From NCBI GenBank assembly GCA_017991555.1, contig JAGOQM010000011.1, positions 20,469 through 84,468 of the forward strand: a stretch of DNA of 64,000 nt, in the 5' to 3' direction. Under the pieces are notes generated by a model. It was not told the DNA's origin. It saw nothing but the letters and a program-made list of their open reading frames with translations, and ran no database searches. Shown here piece after piece: positions 54,607 through 63,965 of the stretch. Numbering within the stretch: position 1 is the first letter of the stretch; each line of letters opens with the position of its first letter. The translations under genes were made by a program, and so were the position numbers. Source of the stretch: Neisseriaceae bacterium (lineage in GTDB: Bacteria; Pseudomonadota; Gammaproteobacteria; Burkholderiales; Neisseriaceae).

Positions 54607-57600
54607 TTAAGCTTTTGCCGGCGTGTCGAGCCAATCCACTTTATTCATTTTGCGAACCACCACAAACTCATCGCGGTTAGCACCCACGGTCCCGTAGTAG
54701 TTAAAGCCATACGACTGCTGCGCATACCCGCCAATCATGTGGGTGGGTTTGGTCACGGCTCGGGTCACCGAGTTATGGATCCCGCCGCGCTTGCCGCTGA
54801 CTTCAGAACCCGGCACGTTGATGATTTTTTCCTGAGCGTGATACATCATGGTCATCCCATCTGGCACCCGTTGGCTGACAATGGCCCGCGCAGTCAAGGC
54901 CCCGTTGGCGTTAAACACTTCAATCCAATCGTTGTCCTCAATGCCGGCATTCTTGGCATCGCCCTCGCTGAGCCAAACGTGTGGGCCACCACGCGACAGA
55001 GTCAGCATGCGCAAGTTATCCGAATAGGTGCTGTGGATGCCCCATTTTTGGTGTGGGGTTAAAAAGTTCAGCACCAGTTCTTTATGGCCGTTGCTGTGGC
55101 GTCCCAACACTTTTTCTGTGGTTTTTAAATCCACCGCTGGTTTGTACACACATAGGTGCTCACCGAAACCACGCATCCACATATGGTCTTGATAAAACTG
55201 TTGACGACCGGTCAGCGTGCGCCAAGGAATGTACTCATGCACGTTGGTGTAGCCGGCGTTGTAGCACACGGTTTCGCTTTCAATCCCCGACCAAATCGGC
55301 GAAGAAATAATCTTGCGTGGCTGCGCCTGAATGTCACGGAAGCGAATGTGGGTGTGTTCACTGCCCTCGGCCAAGTGCCTGTGGCTGCGACCGGTGGCTT
55401 TAGACAAGGCATCCCACGCTTTTACCGCCACGTGACCGTTGGTTTCTGGCGCCAAGGCCAAAATCATCTCGGCCGCATCAATCGCGGTGTCTAAGCGCGG
55501 CTGGCCTTTACCAACGCCCTCGGCGCGGGTTTTGTTGATTTGACGCAGCAATTCCACTTCATGCCCCGTTTCCCAAGCCATGCCCTTGCCGCCGTTGCCG
55601 GCTTTTTCCAACAAAGGGCCAATCGACGTAAACTGCTCGTACACGGCGCCATAGTCGCGCTCGACCACGGTGATGGCTGGCATGGTTTTACCGGGAACCG
55701 GCTCACATTCGCCTTTTTTCCAATCTTTAGGGTCAAACGGCTGGCCCAGCTCTTGCGGGGTATCGTGCATCAGCGGCGTCATCACAATGTCTTGACGCTT
55801 GCCCAAATAGTCTTTGGCAATTTCTGAGAACGACTTGGCAATCCCTTTGTAAATTTCCCAGTCAGTTTTGCTTTCCCATAAGGGTTCAACCGCTTCAGAC
55901 AAGGGGTGAATAAACGGATGCATGTCCGACGTATTCAAGTCGTCTTTCTCATACCAGGTGGCGGTTGGCAACACCACGTCGCCGTATAAGCAAGTGGTCG
56001 ACATGCGGAAGTCCAACACCACCAGTAGGTCTAGCTTGCCTTCGGCAGCCGGGCGCACGGTGATCTCACTCGGGGTAATGCAGTCGGCCTCGTCGCTATT
56101 GACCGCATTTTGAGTGCCCAATAAATACTTCAAGAAGTACTCATGGCCCTTAGCCGATGAACCCAACAGGTTAGAACGCCACACAAACAGGTTGCGCGGG
56201 AAGTTTTGCGGATTGTCAGGATCGTTACAGGCCATGTCTAAACTGCCCGACTTAAAGCCATCAACCACATAGTCTGCCGCGCTCATGCCGGCCTTAGCGG
56301 CCGCATCGGCCACGTCTAAGGGGTTGCTCGACAGCTGTGGCGCAGAAGGCAACCAGCCCATGCGTTCGGCCTTGGCGTTGTAGTCAATCAGGCTCATTTT
56401 TGACATGGTGCCGTTTTCGGTTGGCGCCAAAATTTCATCAACGCCTAATTTTTCATGCCGCCATTGACTGGTGTGGGCGTAAAAGAAGGAGGTGCCGTTC
56501 ATTTGACGAGAAGGACGCAGCCAGTCTAAACCGAAGGCCAATGGGGCCCAGCCGGTTTGTGGCCGCAGTTTTTCTTGGCCCACATAGTGACACCAACCGC
56601 CCCCGCTCTTGCCGATACAGCCACACATCATCAGCATGTTAATGATGCTGCGATAGCTCATGTCCATGTGATACCAGTGGTTCAAGCCCGCACCCACGAT
56701 GATCATGCTGCGCCCTTCGGTGTCGTGCGCATTCTGAGCGAACTCACGCGCCACTTGAATCACCTGCTCTGGCGGCACACCGGTGTGTTTTTGCTGCCAG
56801 GCTGGGGTATAAGGCTCATCGTGCATGTAATCGGTGGCCACATTGCCGCCGCCAAGACCACGGTCAATACCGTAGTTGGCCACGGTCAGGTCAAACACCG
56901 TGGTCACATAGGCTTCTTCGCCATCGGCCAAGGTGATTTTTTTCACCGGCACTTTACGCGCCAACACGTCGTCGTGCTCGCTGCCAAAATAGGTAAAGCC
57001 CACGTCAATGGCCTCATCTTGCTGGCCCATAAAGCTCAGGCTAGGCACGCAATCGGCTCCTTGCGCCTGATCTTCTAGGTTCCACTTTTGGCTCTTGTCC
57101 CAACGGAAACCCACCGAGCCATTCGGCACCACTAGCTTTTGGGCAGCGTCATCCCACACTAAGGTTTTCCAATCGGCATGGGCGGTTTCGCCGAGGCCTT
57201 GGTCTAGGTGAGAGGCACGCAAGAAGTATTCAGGAATGTACACGTCGCCTTGCTTTTGCAAGCGCACCAACATCGGCATGTCAGTGTATCGACGGCAATA
57301 GTCTTGGAAGTAAGCAGACGGCTTATCTAAGTGAAATTCTTTCAAAATCACATGACCTAAGGCCATGCCCAAAGCAGCATCGGTGCCCTGTTTGGGGGCC
57401 ATCCAAATGTCGCCAAACTTGGCCATTTCACCATAGTCGCTGGAAACGGCCACGGTTTTGGTGCCCTTATACCGTACTTCAGTGTAGAAGTGGGCATCGG
57501 GGGTACGCGTCATCGGCACGTTCGAGCCCCACACCATCAAGTAGTTGGCGTTATACCAGTCGGCGCTTTCGGCCACGTCCGTTTGCTCACCCCACACCTG

Positions 57601-58284
57601 TGGGCTGGCGGGCGGTAGGTCGCAATACCAGTCGTAAAACGACAGCGGTACGCCACCCAATAAAGACAGGTAACGGCTGCCTGAGGCATAGCTGACCATG
57701 CTCATCGCGGGAATCGGCGAGAAGCCAATCACTCGGTCAGGGCCGTAGTTTTTTACCGTGTAGGCGTTGGCCGCGGCGATTAACTCATTGGTTTCTTGCC
57801 AGGTGGCACGCACCATGCCACCCAAACCACGTGTGGTTTTGTAGCTAGCGGCCCGCTCTTTATCTTGGCTAATGTACGCCCAGGCATCAACTGGCGACAT
57901 GGTTTTACGGGCTTCACGCCACATTTTGGCCAAGACGCCACGCATCATTGGGTATTTCACGCGCTGGGCAGAATACACATACCAGCTATAAGAAGCGCCG
58001 CGCGGACAGCCGCGTGGTTCATGATTGGGTAGGTCGGCACGGGTACGTGGATAATCGGTTTGCTGCATCTCCCACGTAATCAGGCCGCTTTTAACAAAGA
58101 CCTTCCAGCTGCAAGAGCCAGTACAGTTCACACCATGAGTGGAGCGAACCACTTTGTCATGCTGCCAGCGTGAACGATAGCCTTCCTCCCATTGACGAGA
58201 CTCGGTAACCACCGTGCCGTGGCCATGAGCAAAAGACTCATGTTTTTTGCTCAAAAAATTCAAACGATCTAAAAAGTGACTCAT
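54607..58284 (-). CDS. narG: Respiratory nitrate reductase alpha subunit (molybdenum catalytic)
   Basis: 1225 residues. Reduces nitrate to nitrite at the cytoplasmic face using bis-MGD molybdenum cofactor and an FS0 [4Fe-4S] cluster with one histidine and three cysteine ligands (HGVNCTGSCSW ... RGCPRGA). The molybdenum aspartate lies in YDWYCDLPPASPQVWGEQTD. I set the start at 58282-58284 (MSHFLDRLNFL) because it has GGAGAT upstream and matches the family; a frame opening at 58350 adds 22 unlikely residues. First gene of narGHJI. Confidence 0.97.
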   Translation of the reverse strand: MSHFLDRLNFLSKKHESFAHGHGTVVTESRQWEEGYRSRWQHDKVVRSTHGVNCTGSCSWKVFVKSGLITWEMQQTDYPRTRADLPNHEPRGCPRGASYSWYVYSAQRVKYPMMRGVLAKMWREARKTMSPVDAWAYISQDKERAASYKTTRGLGGMVRATWQETNELIAAANAYTVKNYGPDRVIGFSPIPAMSMVSYASGSRYLSLLGGVPLSFYDWYCDLPPASPQVWGEQTDVAESADWYNANYLMVWGSNVPMTRTPDAHFYTEVRYKGTKTVAVSSDYGEMAKFGDIWMAPKQGTDAALGMALGHVILKEFHLDKPSAYFQDYCRRYTDMPMLVRLQKQGDVYIPEYFLRASHLDQGLGETAHADWKTLVWDDAAQKLVVPNGSVGFRWDKSQKWNLEDQAQGADCVPSLSFMGQQDEAIDVGFTYFGSEHDDVLARKVPVKKITLADGEEAYVTTVFDLTVANYGIDRGLGGGNVATDYMHDEPYTPAWQQKHTGVPPEQVIQVAREFAQNAHDTEGRSMIIVGAGLNHWYHMDMSYRSIINMLMMCGCIGKSGGGWCHYVGQEKLRPQTGWAPLAFGLDWLRPSRQMNGTSFFYAHTSQWRHEKLGVDEILAPTENGTMSKMSLIDYNAKAERMGWLPSAPQLSSNPLDVADAAAKAGMSAADYVVDGFKSGSLDMACNDPDNPQNFPRNLFVWRSNLLGSSAKGHEYFLKYLLGTQNAVNSDEADCITPSEITVRPAAEGKLDLLVVLDFRMSTTCLYGDVVLPTATWYEKDDLNTSDMHPFIHPLSEAVEPLWESKTDWEIYKGIAKSFSEIAKDYLGKRQDIVMTPLMHDTPQELGQPFDPKDWKKGECEPVPGKTMPAITVVERDYGAVYEQFTSIGPLLEKAGNGGKGMAWETGHEVELLRQINKTRAEGVGKGQPRLDTAIDAAEMILALAPETNGHVAVKAWDALSKATGRSHRHLAEGSEHTHIRFRDIQAQPRKIISSPIWSGIESETVCYNAGYTNVHEYIPWRTLTGRQQFYQDHMWMRGFGEHLCVYKPAVDLKTTEKVLGRHSNGHKELVLNFLTPHQKWGIHSTYSDNLRMLTLSRGGPHVWLSEGDAKNAGIEDNDWIEVFNANGALTARAIVSQRVPDGMTMMYHAQEKIINVPGSEVSGKRGGIHNSVTRAVTKPTHMIGGYAQQSYGFNYYGTVGANRDEFVVVRKMNKVDWLDTPAKA

Positions 58285-58709
58285 GGTGTATCTCCATTGC
58301 CTATATACCGGAACACCATAAGAATAAAACTTTAAGCAGACAAAACCCATTCTACAAAAGGGCTTTTTTAAGACGCATTAGGATGAGCCACCCCCTACCA
58401 AAGGCGTAGAAGAAGATGGCCAAATGACTGAGACTGCGAATAAAACGGCCAGCCCAGCAATCGGCAAAAAAAATTAATTATTTTAAAATCAATCAGATAA
58501 ACCCATCGGTAATTTTTAATTATTATAGGATAAATACCTAGTTTACGTGATTGTGGCCATTGCCCCCCTAACCGACAATGAACCCTCACCACTGATTATA
58601 AAAAAACGTTCATTACTGTACATTAATCGCAAACAGCAACCGCCTCAGCGCCAGAACAGGTGCCCTTCCTGCTCAGTCGTTTAAGCCACCTGTTTGCCCG
58701 GAGAACATC
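58285..58709. other. narG / two-component cluster divergent region
   Basis: 425 bases, AT-rich around 58470-58560, with no gene. It must contain the narGHJI promoter and that of the divergent signalling cluster. Only a half FNR site (ATCAA near 58490) and scattered NarL-heptamer-like sequences (for example TACCGAT on the minus strand near 58510) are visible; none is convincing. Confidence 0.5.
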
Positions 58710-59048
58710 ATGACGCACGCCACCGTCGGCGCTTGCTTTGACTCAGTCCTCATCGTTGAGGACTGCCCTGTCCAGCGCCACCACCTCAAGGCACTGCTAC
58801 AGCAATGTGGCATTCCCATTACGTGCATCGGCTTTGCCAATAATTTGGCCCACGCCTACGCCATTTTAGAACAGACGCCACAACCCACCCTCACGCTGAT
58901 CGACATCAGCCTACCCGAAGAACCAGGTGAATTCTTGATTCAATGGGTACAAGCCAAACTACTAGACACCATGATGATGGTGCTGGCCATTTGGGCCACC
59001 CAAAGCAAAGCACATTATTTATACTATTTTAATAAGAATAGGCCATAA
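58710..59048 (+). CDS. Truncated receiver-domain protein, decayed response regulator
   Basis: 112 residues resembling the first part of the downstream regulator: VLIVEDCPVQR, LKALLQQC, AHAYAILEQ and LTLIDISLPEE, with phosphoacceptor-position D65 kept. Similarity ends at ATQSKA, after which the frame runs into YLYYFNKNRP and stops. The residue equal to the switch serine is alanine (LAIW against VSAW), and the lysine strand and helix-turn-helix are missing. It has a good GGAGA site, so it may still be translated, but phosphorelay function is doubtful. It looks like one product of a duplication that has partly decayed. Confidence 0.65.
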   Translation: MTHATVGACFDSVLIVEDCPVQRHHLKALLQQCGIPITCIGFANNLAHAYAILEQTPQPTLTLIDISLPEEPGEFLIQWVQAKLLDTMMMVLAIWATQSKAHYLYYFNKNRP

Positions 59049-59097
59049 TGGAGTCACATCATGACCAGGCCAGCACATTGCATCAAAGAGGAAAAAA

Positions 59098-59796
59098 ATG
59101 ACCCTTCCTACCGACCAAAATAGTCATTTTGGGACCGCCCTAATCGTCGAAGACTGCCCCACCATGCGCACGCGTCTGCAAGGCATTTTGCAGCAATGCC
59201 CAGTAGCAGACATTCACTTCGCCGCCAGTCTTGCCCAAGCCTATGCATTTTTAGAACAGCAAGACATCCCCAAACTTATTTTGGTCGACATGGGGCTGCC
59301 CGACGGCAACGGCACAGAATTAATTCAATGGGTGCAAACCCGCTTGCCCGAAACCATTATGGTCGTGGTTTCGGCCTGGGCCACCCAAGAAACAGTGTTA
59401 TCTGCCCTGCGCGCAGGGGCCGTAGGCTATCTACTGAAAGAGCGCGAGGATCAAGAGCTCATCCACGCGCTGCAAACCGTGGCCAAAGGCGGCGCCCCTA
59501 TTGACCCCTTTGTGGCCAAACGTATTTTGCAAGAACTCCAGCCCAATCCCGCCCCCTCAAGCACCCCGATGAACATAACGGCCCTCGTGGCCGACAGCCA
59601 CGAGGCTTTAAGCCACCGCGAGAAAAATATTCTAGAATGGGTGGCGCAAGGCCTGACCAACCGTGAAATCAGTGAAGAACTTTCACTGTCTCGCCATACG
59701 GTGGACACCCACATTCGCAACATTTATCGTAAACTCGCCGTCACTAGCCGCATTCAAGCCCTACAAGCGGCCAAGCAGTTAGGATTGCTGTCGTGA
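59098..59796 (+). CDS. LuxR/NarL-type response regulator
   Basis: 232 residues. Receiver domain with D19, phosphoacceptor D64 (LILVDMGLPDGNG), switch serine (VVVSAW) and K in YLLKERED, followed by a GerE-type helix-turn-helix near the end (LSHREKNILEWVAQGLTNRE, then LSRHTVDTHIRNIYRKL). Probably phosphorylated by the kinase pair encoded next; its GTGA stop/start overlap with the first kinase shows coupling. Target genes are unknown. GAGG precedes the ATG. Confidence 0.88.
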   Translation: MTLPTDQNSHFGTALIVEDCPTMRTRLQGILQQCPVADIHFAASLAQAYAFLEQQDIPKLILVDMGLPDGNGTELIQWVQTRLPETIMVVVSAWATQETVLSALRAGAVGYLLKEREDQELIHALQTVAKGGAPIDPFVAKRILQELQPNPAPSSTPMNITALVADSHEALSHREKNILEWVAQGLTNREISEELSLSRHTVDTHIRNIYRKLAVTSRIQALQAAKQLGLLS

Positions 59797-61700
59797 CGTT
59801 GAGGTCACTTAAATCCAGTTTGAGTCGCGTACTACTGGCCCTTGGTTGCCTCATTGCCTTAATCGGCCTAGGTTTATTTTTAAATGGCACCGCACTGTTT
59901 AGTCCGAACCTAGGCCAAGCACAGCTATTAAATCAGGCCGATGTGCTGAAACTCAACCACATCGAAGGCGCTCAGAACAGCACGGCCAGATGGCAATCCG
60001 TCGCCTTACCCCACTATTGGGACAGAGATTGGCCCACGTTTTCGGGCGCCCTTTGGTATCGACTCCAATGGCAACAAACCGATCAACACCCTCGATCACT
60101 GCTCATCACCAGCATGAACATGGCGGGCAGCGTGTACGTCAATGGGCAGCTGCTGCATCAAGACACTCAGTTGGTCGAACCACTGTCGCGATCGTGGAAC
60201 ATGCCTTATCGCACCATCATTCCCCCTGCCCTCATCCAAGCGGGCACCAACATCATTACCGTCCGCATACAAGGCTATGCCAAATACCCCCATAATGGTA
60301 CGCCAGCTTGGGATGCTGGTGGCCTCAGCCCTCTGTGGGTCGGCTCACCTACTGAGATTGAACAACTGTATCAGTCTGAGTTTTTTTTCAAACGAGACTT
60401 AGCCATCTTTAATTTGGCCGCCAACATCACCTTAGGGCTTATTTTTGCGGCCTTAGGCTGGCGCCATCGGCAAGAACCTCAATACGCGTGGTTTGCCATT
60501 GCCTGTCTGGCTTGGACGCCATTGGTGATCAACCAAATCGTCACTTCGCCTTGGCCATTCAACCACTCTGCCCATTGGCAAAGAATGCTGCTCATATCCA
60601 GCGCCCTCTACGTAATCAGCTACGCCCTCTTCCTCATGCAAATGATCAAAATACGGCTGCCCATGCGCACACGCTATGCCTTGGGCTTATGCGTGCTGTT
60701 CAGCAGCATCGTGAGCTTGCTACCTGGTAAGTTAATCATCGTCACCCTATTGTTTGCATTTGCCTTAATCATGCAAATAATCTTTTTATACCGGGCCTTA
60801 AGGTTTCATTCCTTTGAGTTCTACGTCATGATGATCATCGTCTTCACCGTGATCCTAACGCTGAGCTTAGACCTTATGGTTGGCTTAAGCCTATTGACCT
60901 ATCGCCCCACTTTAGTACCCCTAGCCGGCAACCTATTTAGCCTCGGCATGGCGATGATTCTCGCTTGGCGTTTCGTGCGCAACGGCCAGCAAATCGAGCA
61001 GTTTCAAACACAAATGCAGCATGAAATCCATTTAGCCGAGCAGGCTTTAAGCGAACAGCTTCATCACCAGCATCAGTTGGACTTGAACCACAGCCGCATC
61101 GGTGAACGGCTAAACTTGGTCAGAGATTTGCACAGCGGCTTTGGCCGCATGCTGAACGAGTACGCCGAACGGTTACGCCAACAGGAGGGCAAGCTAAAGG
61201 CAGATGATTGGGCCACTATTTTAAAAGCACTCAGAGACGATTTACGCCTCATCATCGAGACGGGGAGTCAGGCACATACAAACTTAGAAGCACAGCTGCC
61301 GCCCATTCGTCGACGCCTCACAGAAGCGATGGAACAGGCCAACATCCAAGGGAAATGGCACATTAAGCCCTTGGCACAGGCACACTTACCCTTGTTCACA
61401 CGGCTGAATATTTTACGGTTTCTACAAGATGCCATTGGCTATACAATTCACTACGCGCAGGCCAAGCAAATCAACATCACCCTAGACATCCAGCACGATC
61501 ATTTACTGATCGACGTCACCCATAATGGTTCTAAACGCTTCATTCAAACCCACACCCAAGCTTGGCAAAACATCCTGCTGCGAACCCCGAACACTCAAGG
61601 CGTTCTTAAACAGAAGGACACGCCACCGGGCTTAAGCCTATGGGTTCCCCTGCCAAAACCCATCAAACCCGCCACTGACTCAGGAGCGCCCCATGACTAA
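59793..61700 (+). CDS. Membrane sensor kinase homologue with degenerate ATP-binding site
   Basis: 635 residues, GTG start overlapping the regulator stop. An N-terminal membrane helix (about 12-32), a periplasmic beta-sandwich domain like the sugar-binding domain of family 2 glycosidases (ALWYRLQW, MAGSVYVNGQLLHQD, NIITVRIQGYAKY), then about seven membrane helices (7TMR-DISM layout), a coiled segment and a HisKA_3/HATPase module. H447 lies in LVRDLHSGFG, but the acidic residue after it is serine, the N-box asparagine is tyrosine (RFLQDAIGYTIHY) and the G1 motif is THNGSK rather than DDGSG. ATP binding and autophosphorylation are unlikely. Close paralogue of the next gene, which it overlaps by 8 bp. 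Confidence 0.85.
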   Translation: MTLRSLKSSLSRVLLALGCLIALIGLGLFLNGTALFSPNLGQAQLLNQADVLKLNHIEGAQNSTARWQSVALPHYWDRDWPTFSGALWYRLQWQQTDQHPRSLLITSMNMAGSVYVNGQLLHQDTQLVEPLSRSWNMPYRTIIPPALIQAGTNIITVRIQGYAKYPHNGTPAWDAGGLSPLWVGSPTEIEQLYQSEFFFKRDLAIFNLAANITLGLIFAALGWRHRQEPQYAWFAIACLAWTPLVINQIVTSPWPFNHSAHWQRMLLISSALYVISYALFLMQMIKIRLPMRTRYALGLCVLFSSIVSLLPGKLIIVTLLFAFALIMQIIFLYRALRFHSFEFYVMMIIVFTVILTLSLDLMVGLSLLTYRPTLVPLAGNLFSLGMAMILAWRFVRNGQQIEQFQTQMQHEIHLAEQALSEQLHHQHQLDLNHSRIGERLNLVRDLHSGFGRMLNEYAERLRQQEGKLKADDWATILKALRDDLRLIIETGSQAHTNLEAQLPPIRRRLTEAMEQANIQGKWHIKPLAQAHLPLFTRLNILRFLQDAIGYTIHYAQAKQINITLDIQHDHLLIDVTHNGSKRFIQTHTQAWQNILLRTPNTQGVLKQKDTPPGLSLWVPLPKPIKPATDSGAPHD

Positions 61701-63522
61701 ACGAAGCCGACAGGCATTTTGGTTTGGCCTCTGTTTGCTGTTAAGCAGTGTCTTGGCCTGTGCGGCTCAGCCAACGACCTTAACACAAGCACAAGCGGTG
61801 CCCGCTAGCTGGACAGAATACGCCCCACCGCAAGCGGGCTGGCAAAATGTCACCCTACCACATCAATGGCAGCAAAACTGGCCAAAGCATCAAGGCGCCG
61901 TTTGGTACCGCCTGACTTTTCAGAACCAGATAGACTCAGGCAATAAGGCCATGATGCTGCCCTACCTTAATATGGCAGGCAGCATTTACCTTAATGGGCA
62001 ACTGATCCAGCAAGATGTTCAACTCCTCGAACCGCTTTCTCGCAGTTGGAACGCACCTAAACTCTGGCAGCTGCCCACGGCTTTACTGCAACCTGGCGCC
62101 AACACCCTTATCATACGCACCGTCGGCTACGCCCAGCATCAGGCCGGCATCGGCGCGCTCGCCTACGGCCCAAGCGAACCCATTACGGCTCTGTATTGGC
62201 GCGAATTGACCCTAAGGCGCTATGTGCCTTTGGTTGGGCTGGCCTTACACCTCAACCTGTTGGCGGTGTTTGGCAGCATTTACTTTTTCCAAAAACGCGA
62301 GCGCGCCTATGGCTGGTTTGCCCTCATGTGCTTGGCATGGGCCCTGTTGGCTAGCCTATTTTATGTCGCCAGTCCATGGCTGGGCTTGCCAACCCAATTA
62401 ACCACCCAAGCCGCCAGTATGTTGTTGATGCTGTACACCACTGCCTTTATTGGGTTTACCTTAACCCTGCTCCATAGTCCCGCCAAGCGACTGATGCCCA
62501 AGATCACCGCCTTACTGCTCATCGCCCTTACCTCCCTGTGGCTAACGCCCCATGCCTTATTCGACGCCCTGTTTCTGTTCTGGTTATTGCTGGCCTTCGT
62601 GGGCTGCACCGCCACCGTGGTCTATTTTTTACGCCGCGCACGCCAACAGCTGTCCACAGGCTATCGCCCCTTGGCGGTGGCCATGATGCTGTGCCTAATA
62701 GGCTACAGTCATGATTTATTAATGCATCTAGGGCTCACCCCAACTGCGCGCTACCTATCGCCCTGGACCGCAAATATTTTGGTGATCGTGGTGGCCTACG
62801 TGTTGATTAAACGCTTTAGCAACAACGTCAATCATCTGGCCCAGCTAAACCAAAGCCTCATCCAAAAAGTACGGCTGGCCCAATACAACCTTGCCCAGCG
62901 CCTTAACCAACAGCATGACCTCAGCAAATCACACGCCTGTTTGGAAGAGCGGCTCAATCTGGTGCGTGACCTACACGATGGCTTAGGCGCCACCTTGGTG
63001 GCCAGCCTAGCCACCAGCGACAGCCATGAAACCCAAGAAAATCCCTATCGTCTAGGCATTCTTAACTCACTCCAGGACGACATGCGGCTGATTATTGAAA
63101 CCGCCACCAATGACTACCATGGTGAATTTTATCTGGCCGATCAAATCGCCACCTTCCGCCACAGAATGACCGAAAGCCTGAACCGTTGCCAAATTAAGGC
63201 CGAATGGCAAATCGAAGGACTGTCTGGCTTGATTCTCTCCTCTCGGCACAACTTAGACATCTTACGTTTCATGCAAGAAGCCTTAACCAATGTCATGAAA
63301 CACAGCCATGCCCACACCGTCAGCATTCACATTGCTGCCGAACCCACTACCTTAGCCATTACCATTAGTGATGACGGTAGCGGCTATAGCACCAGCGCCC
63401 CCGCCTCCCAAAGCGGCCAAGGCTTATCCAGCATGCGTATGCGCGCCAAACGACTTAATGCAGAGCTGAGCATCAGCTCAGGCACATATGGCACCAGAGT
63501 GAGTTTAGACATACCCCGGTAA
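61693..63522 (+). CDS. Membrane sensor histidine kinase, intact paralogue
   Basis: 609 residues with the same plan: Sec-type signal (FWFGLCLLLSSVLACA), periplasmic beta-sandwich (VWYRLTF, MAGSIYLNGQLIQQDVQLLE, NTLIIRTVGYAQH), seven membrane helices (about 175-385), coiled segment, HisKA_3 with H428 in LVRDLHDGLGATL, and HATPase with N533 (MQEALTNVMKHSHA), the G1 motif ISDDGSGY and G2 QGLSSMRMRAKRL. All catalytic residues are present. Presumably phosphorylates the regulator encoded upstream, perhaps as a heterodimer with its degenerate twin. Stimulus unknown; adjacency to narGHJI hints at a respiratory signal but does not show it. Confidence 0.88.
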   Translation: MTKRSRQAFWFGLCLLLSSVLACAAQPTTLTQAQAVPASWTEYAPPQAGWQNVTLPHQWQQNWPKHQGAVWYRLTFQNQIDSGNKAMMLPYLNMAGSIYLNGQLIQQDVQLLEPLSRSWNAPKLWQLPTALLQPGANTLIIRTVGYAQHQAGIGALAYGPSEPITALYWRELTLRRYVPLVGLALHLNLLAVFGSIYFFQKRERAYGWFALMCLAWALLASLFYVASPWLGLPTQLTTQAASMLLMLYTTAFIGFTLTLLHSPAKRLMPKITALLLIALTSLWLTPHALFDALFLFWLLLAFVGCTATVVYFLRRARQQLSTGYRPLAVAMMLCLIGYSHDLLMHLGLTPTARYLSPWTANILVIVVAYVLIKRFSNNVNHLAQLNQSLIQKVRLAQYNLAQRLNQQHDLSKSHACLEERLNLVRDLHDGLGATLVASLATSDSHETQENPYRLGILNSLQDDMRLIIETATNDYHGEFYLADQIATFRHRMTESLNRCQIKAEWQIEGLSGLILSSRHNLDILRFMQEALTNVMKHSHAHTVSIHIAAEPTTLAITISDDGSGYSTSAPASQSGQGLSSMRMRAKRLNAELSISSGTYGTRVSLDIPR

Positions 63523-63643
63523 AGGCTGTATTGATACGGCGATGAGCATTGATCAACATTACCGTCGTCATCTATTACAGACTTTGTGGGTACTATAAGG
63601 TTGTGGATGATTTAAGGTAGCGCCACCGATAGACCAGCATCAA

Positions 63644-63682
63644 GGCCGTGGGTAGGCTGCGCTTTACCCACCCTACTGCGGC
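63644..63682. repeat. Partial relative of the ~100-bp repeat
   Basis: GGCCGTGGGTAGGCTGCGCT followed by TTACCCACCC matches the central hairpin of the repeats at 39865 and 40629, without their CATGGTTTG ends. Confidence 0.65.
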
Positions 63683-63724
63683 TGTACGGCAAGCAGCAAG
63701 GCTTTGGGCACTCAGCAGCGCAAC

Positions 63725-63744
63725 GGTGGGCTATCTAGCCCACC
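63725..63744. repeat. Short perfect hairpin
   Basis: GGTGGGCTATCTAGCCCACC is a 9-bp perfect inverted repeat with a 2-base centre, of the kind found in dispersed intergenic repeats. Confidence 0.5.
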
Positions 63745-63934
63745 CTACAGGGTTTCTGGACGGTGGTACTGCCTACGTCAATAAAATAAAGGCCTGTGGA
63801 CCCTTATGTGTTCGTAATGGCGGCAGACGCCATCATCATAAAATAGTGACGTTACAACATCATAGATCACGCCGCGCAGCCTACCCACCACCCCACCAGC
63901 CACGCTTAACCCAATACGACGTCCACCAGACGCA

Positions 63935-63965
63935 ACAAAGCCCACCGTTAGGTGGGCTTTGTTTT
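63935..63965. terminator. Terminator-like hairpin near the window end
   Basis: ACAAAGCCCACC pairs with GGTGGGCTTTGT around GTTA, with T after it on the plus strand and on the minus strand. It may end the kinase operon or a gene entering from the right on the minus strand. Confidence 0.7.

Noticed and set aside
58480..58500. FNR site before narG
   Set aside because: Only one half (ATCAA) is good; the other half fits poorly, so I did not list it as a site.
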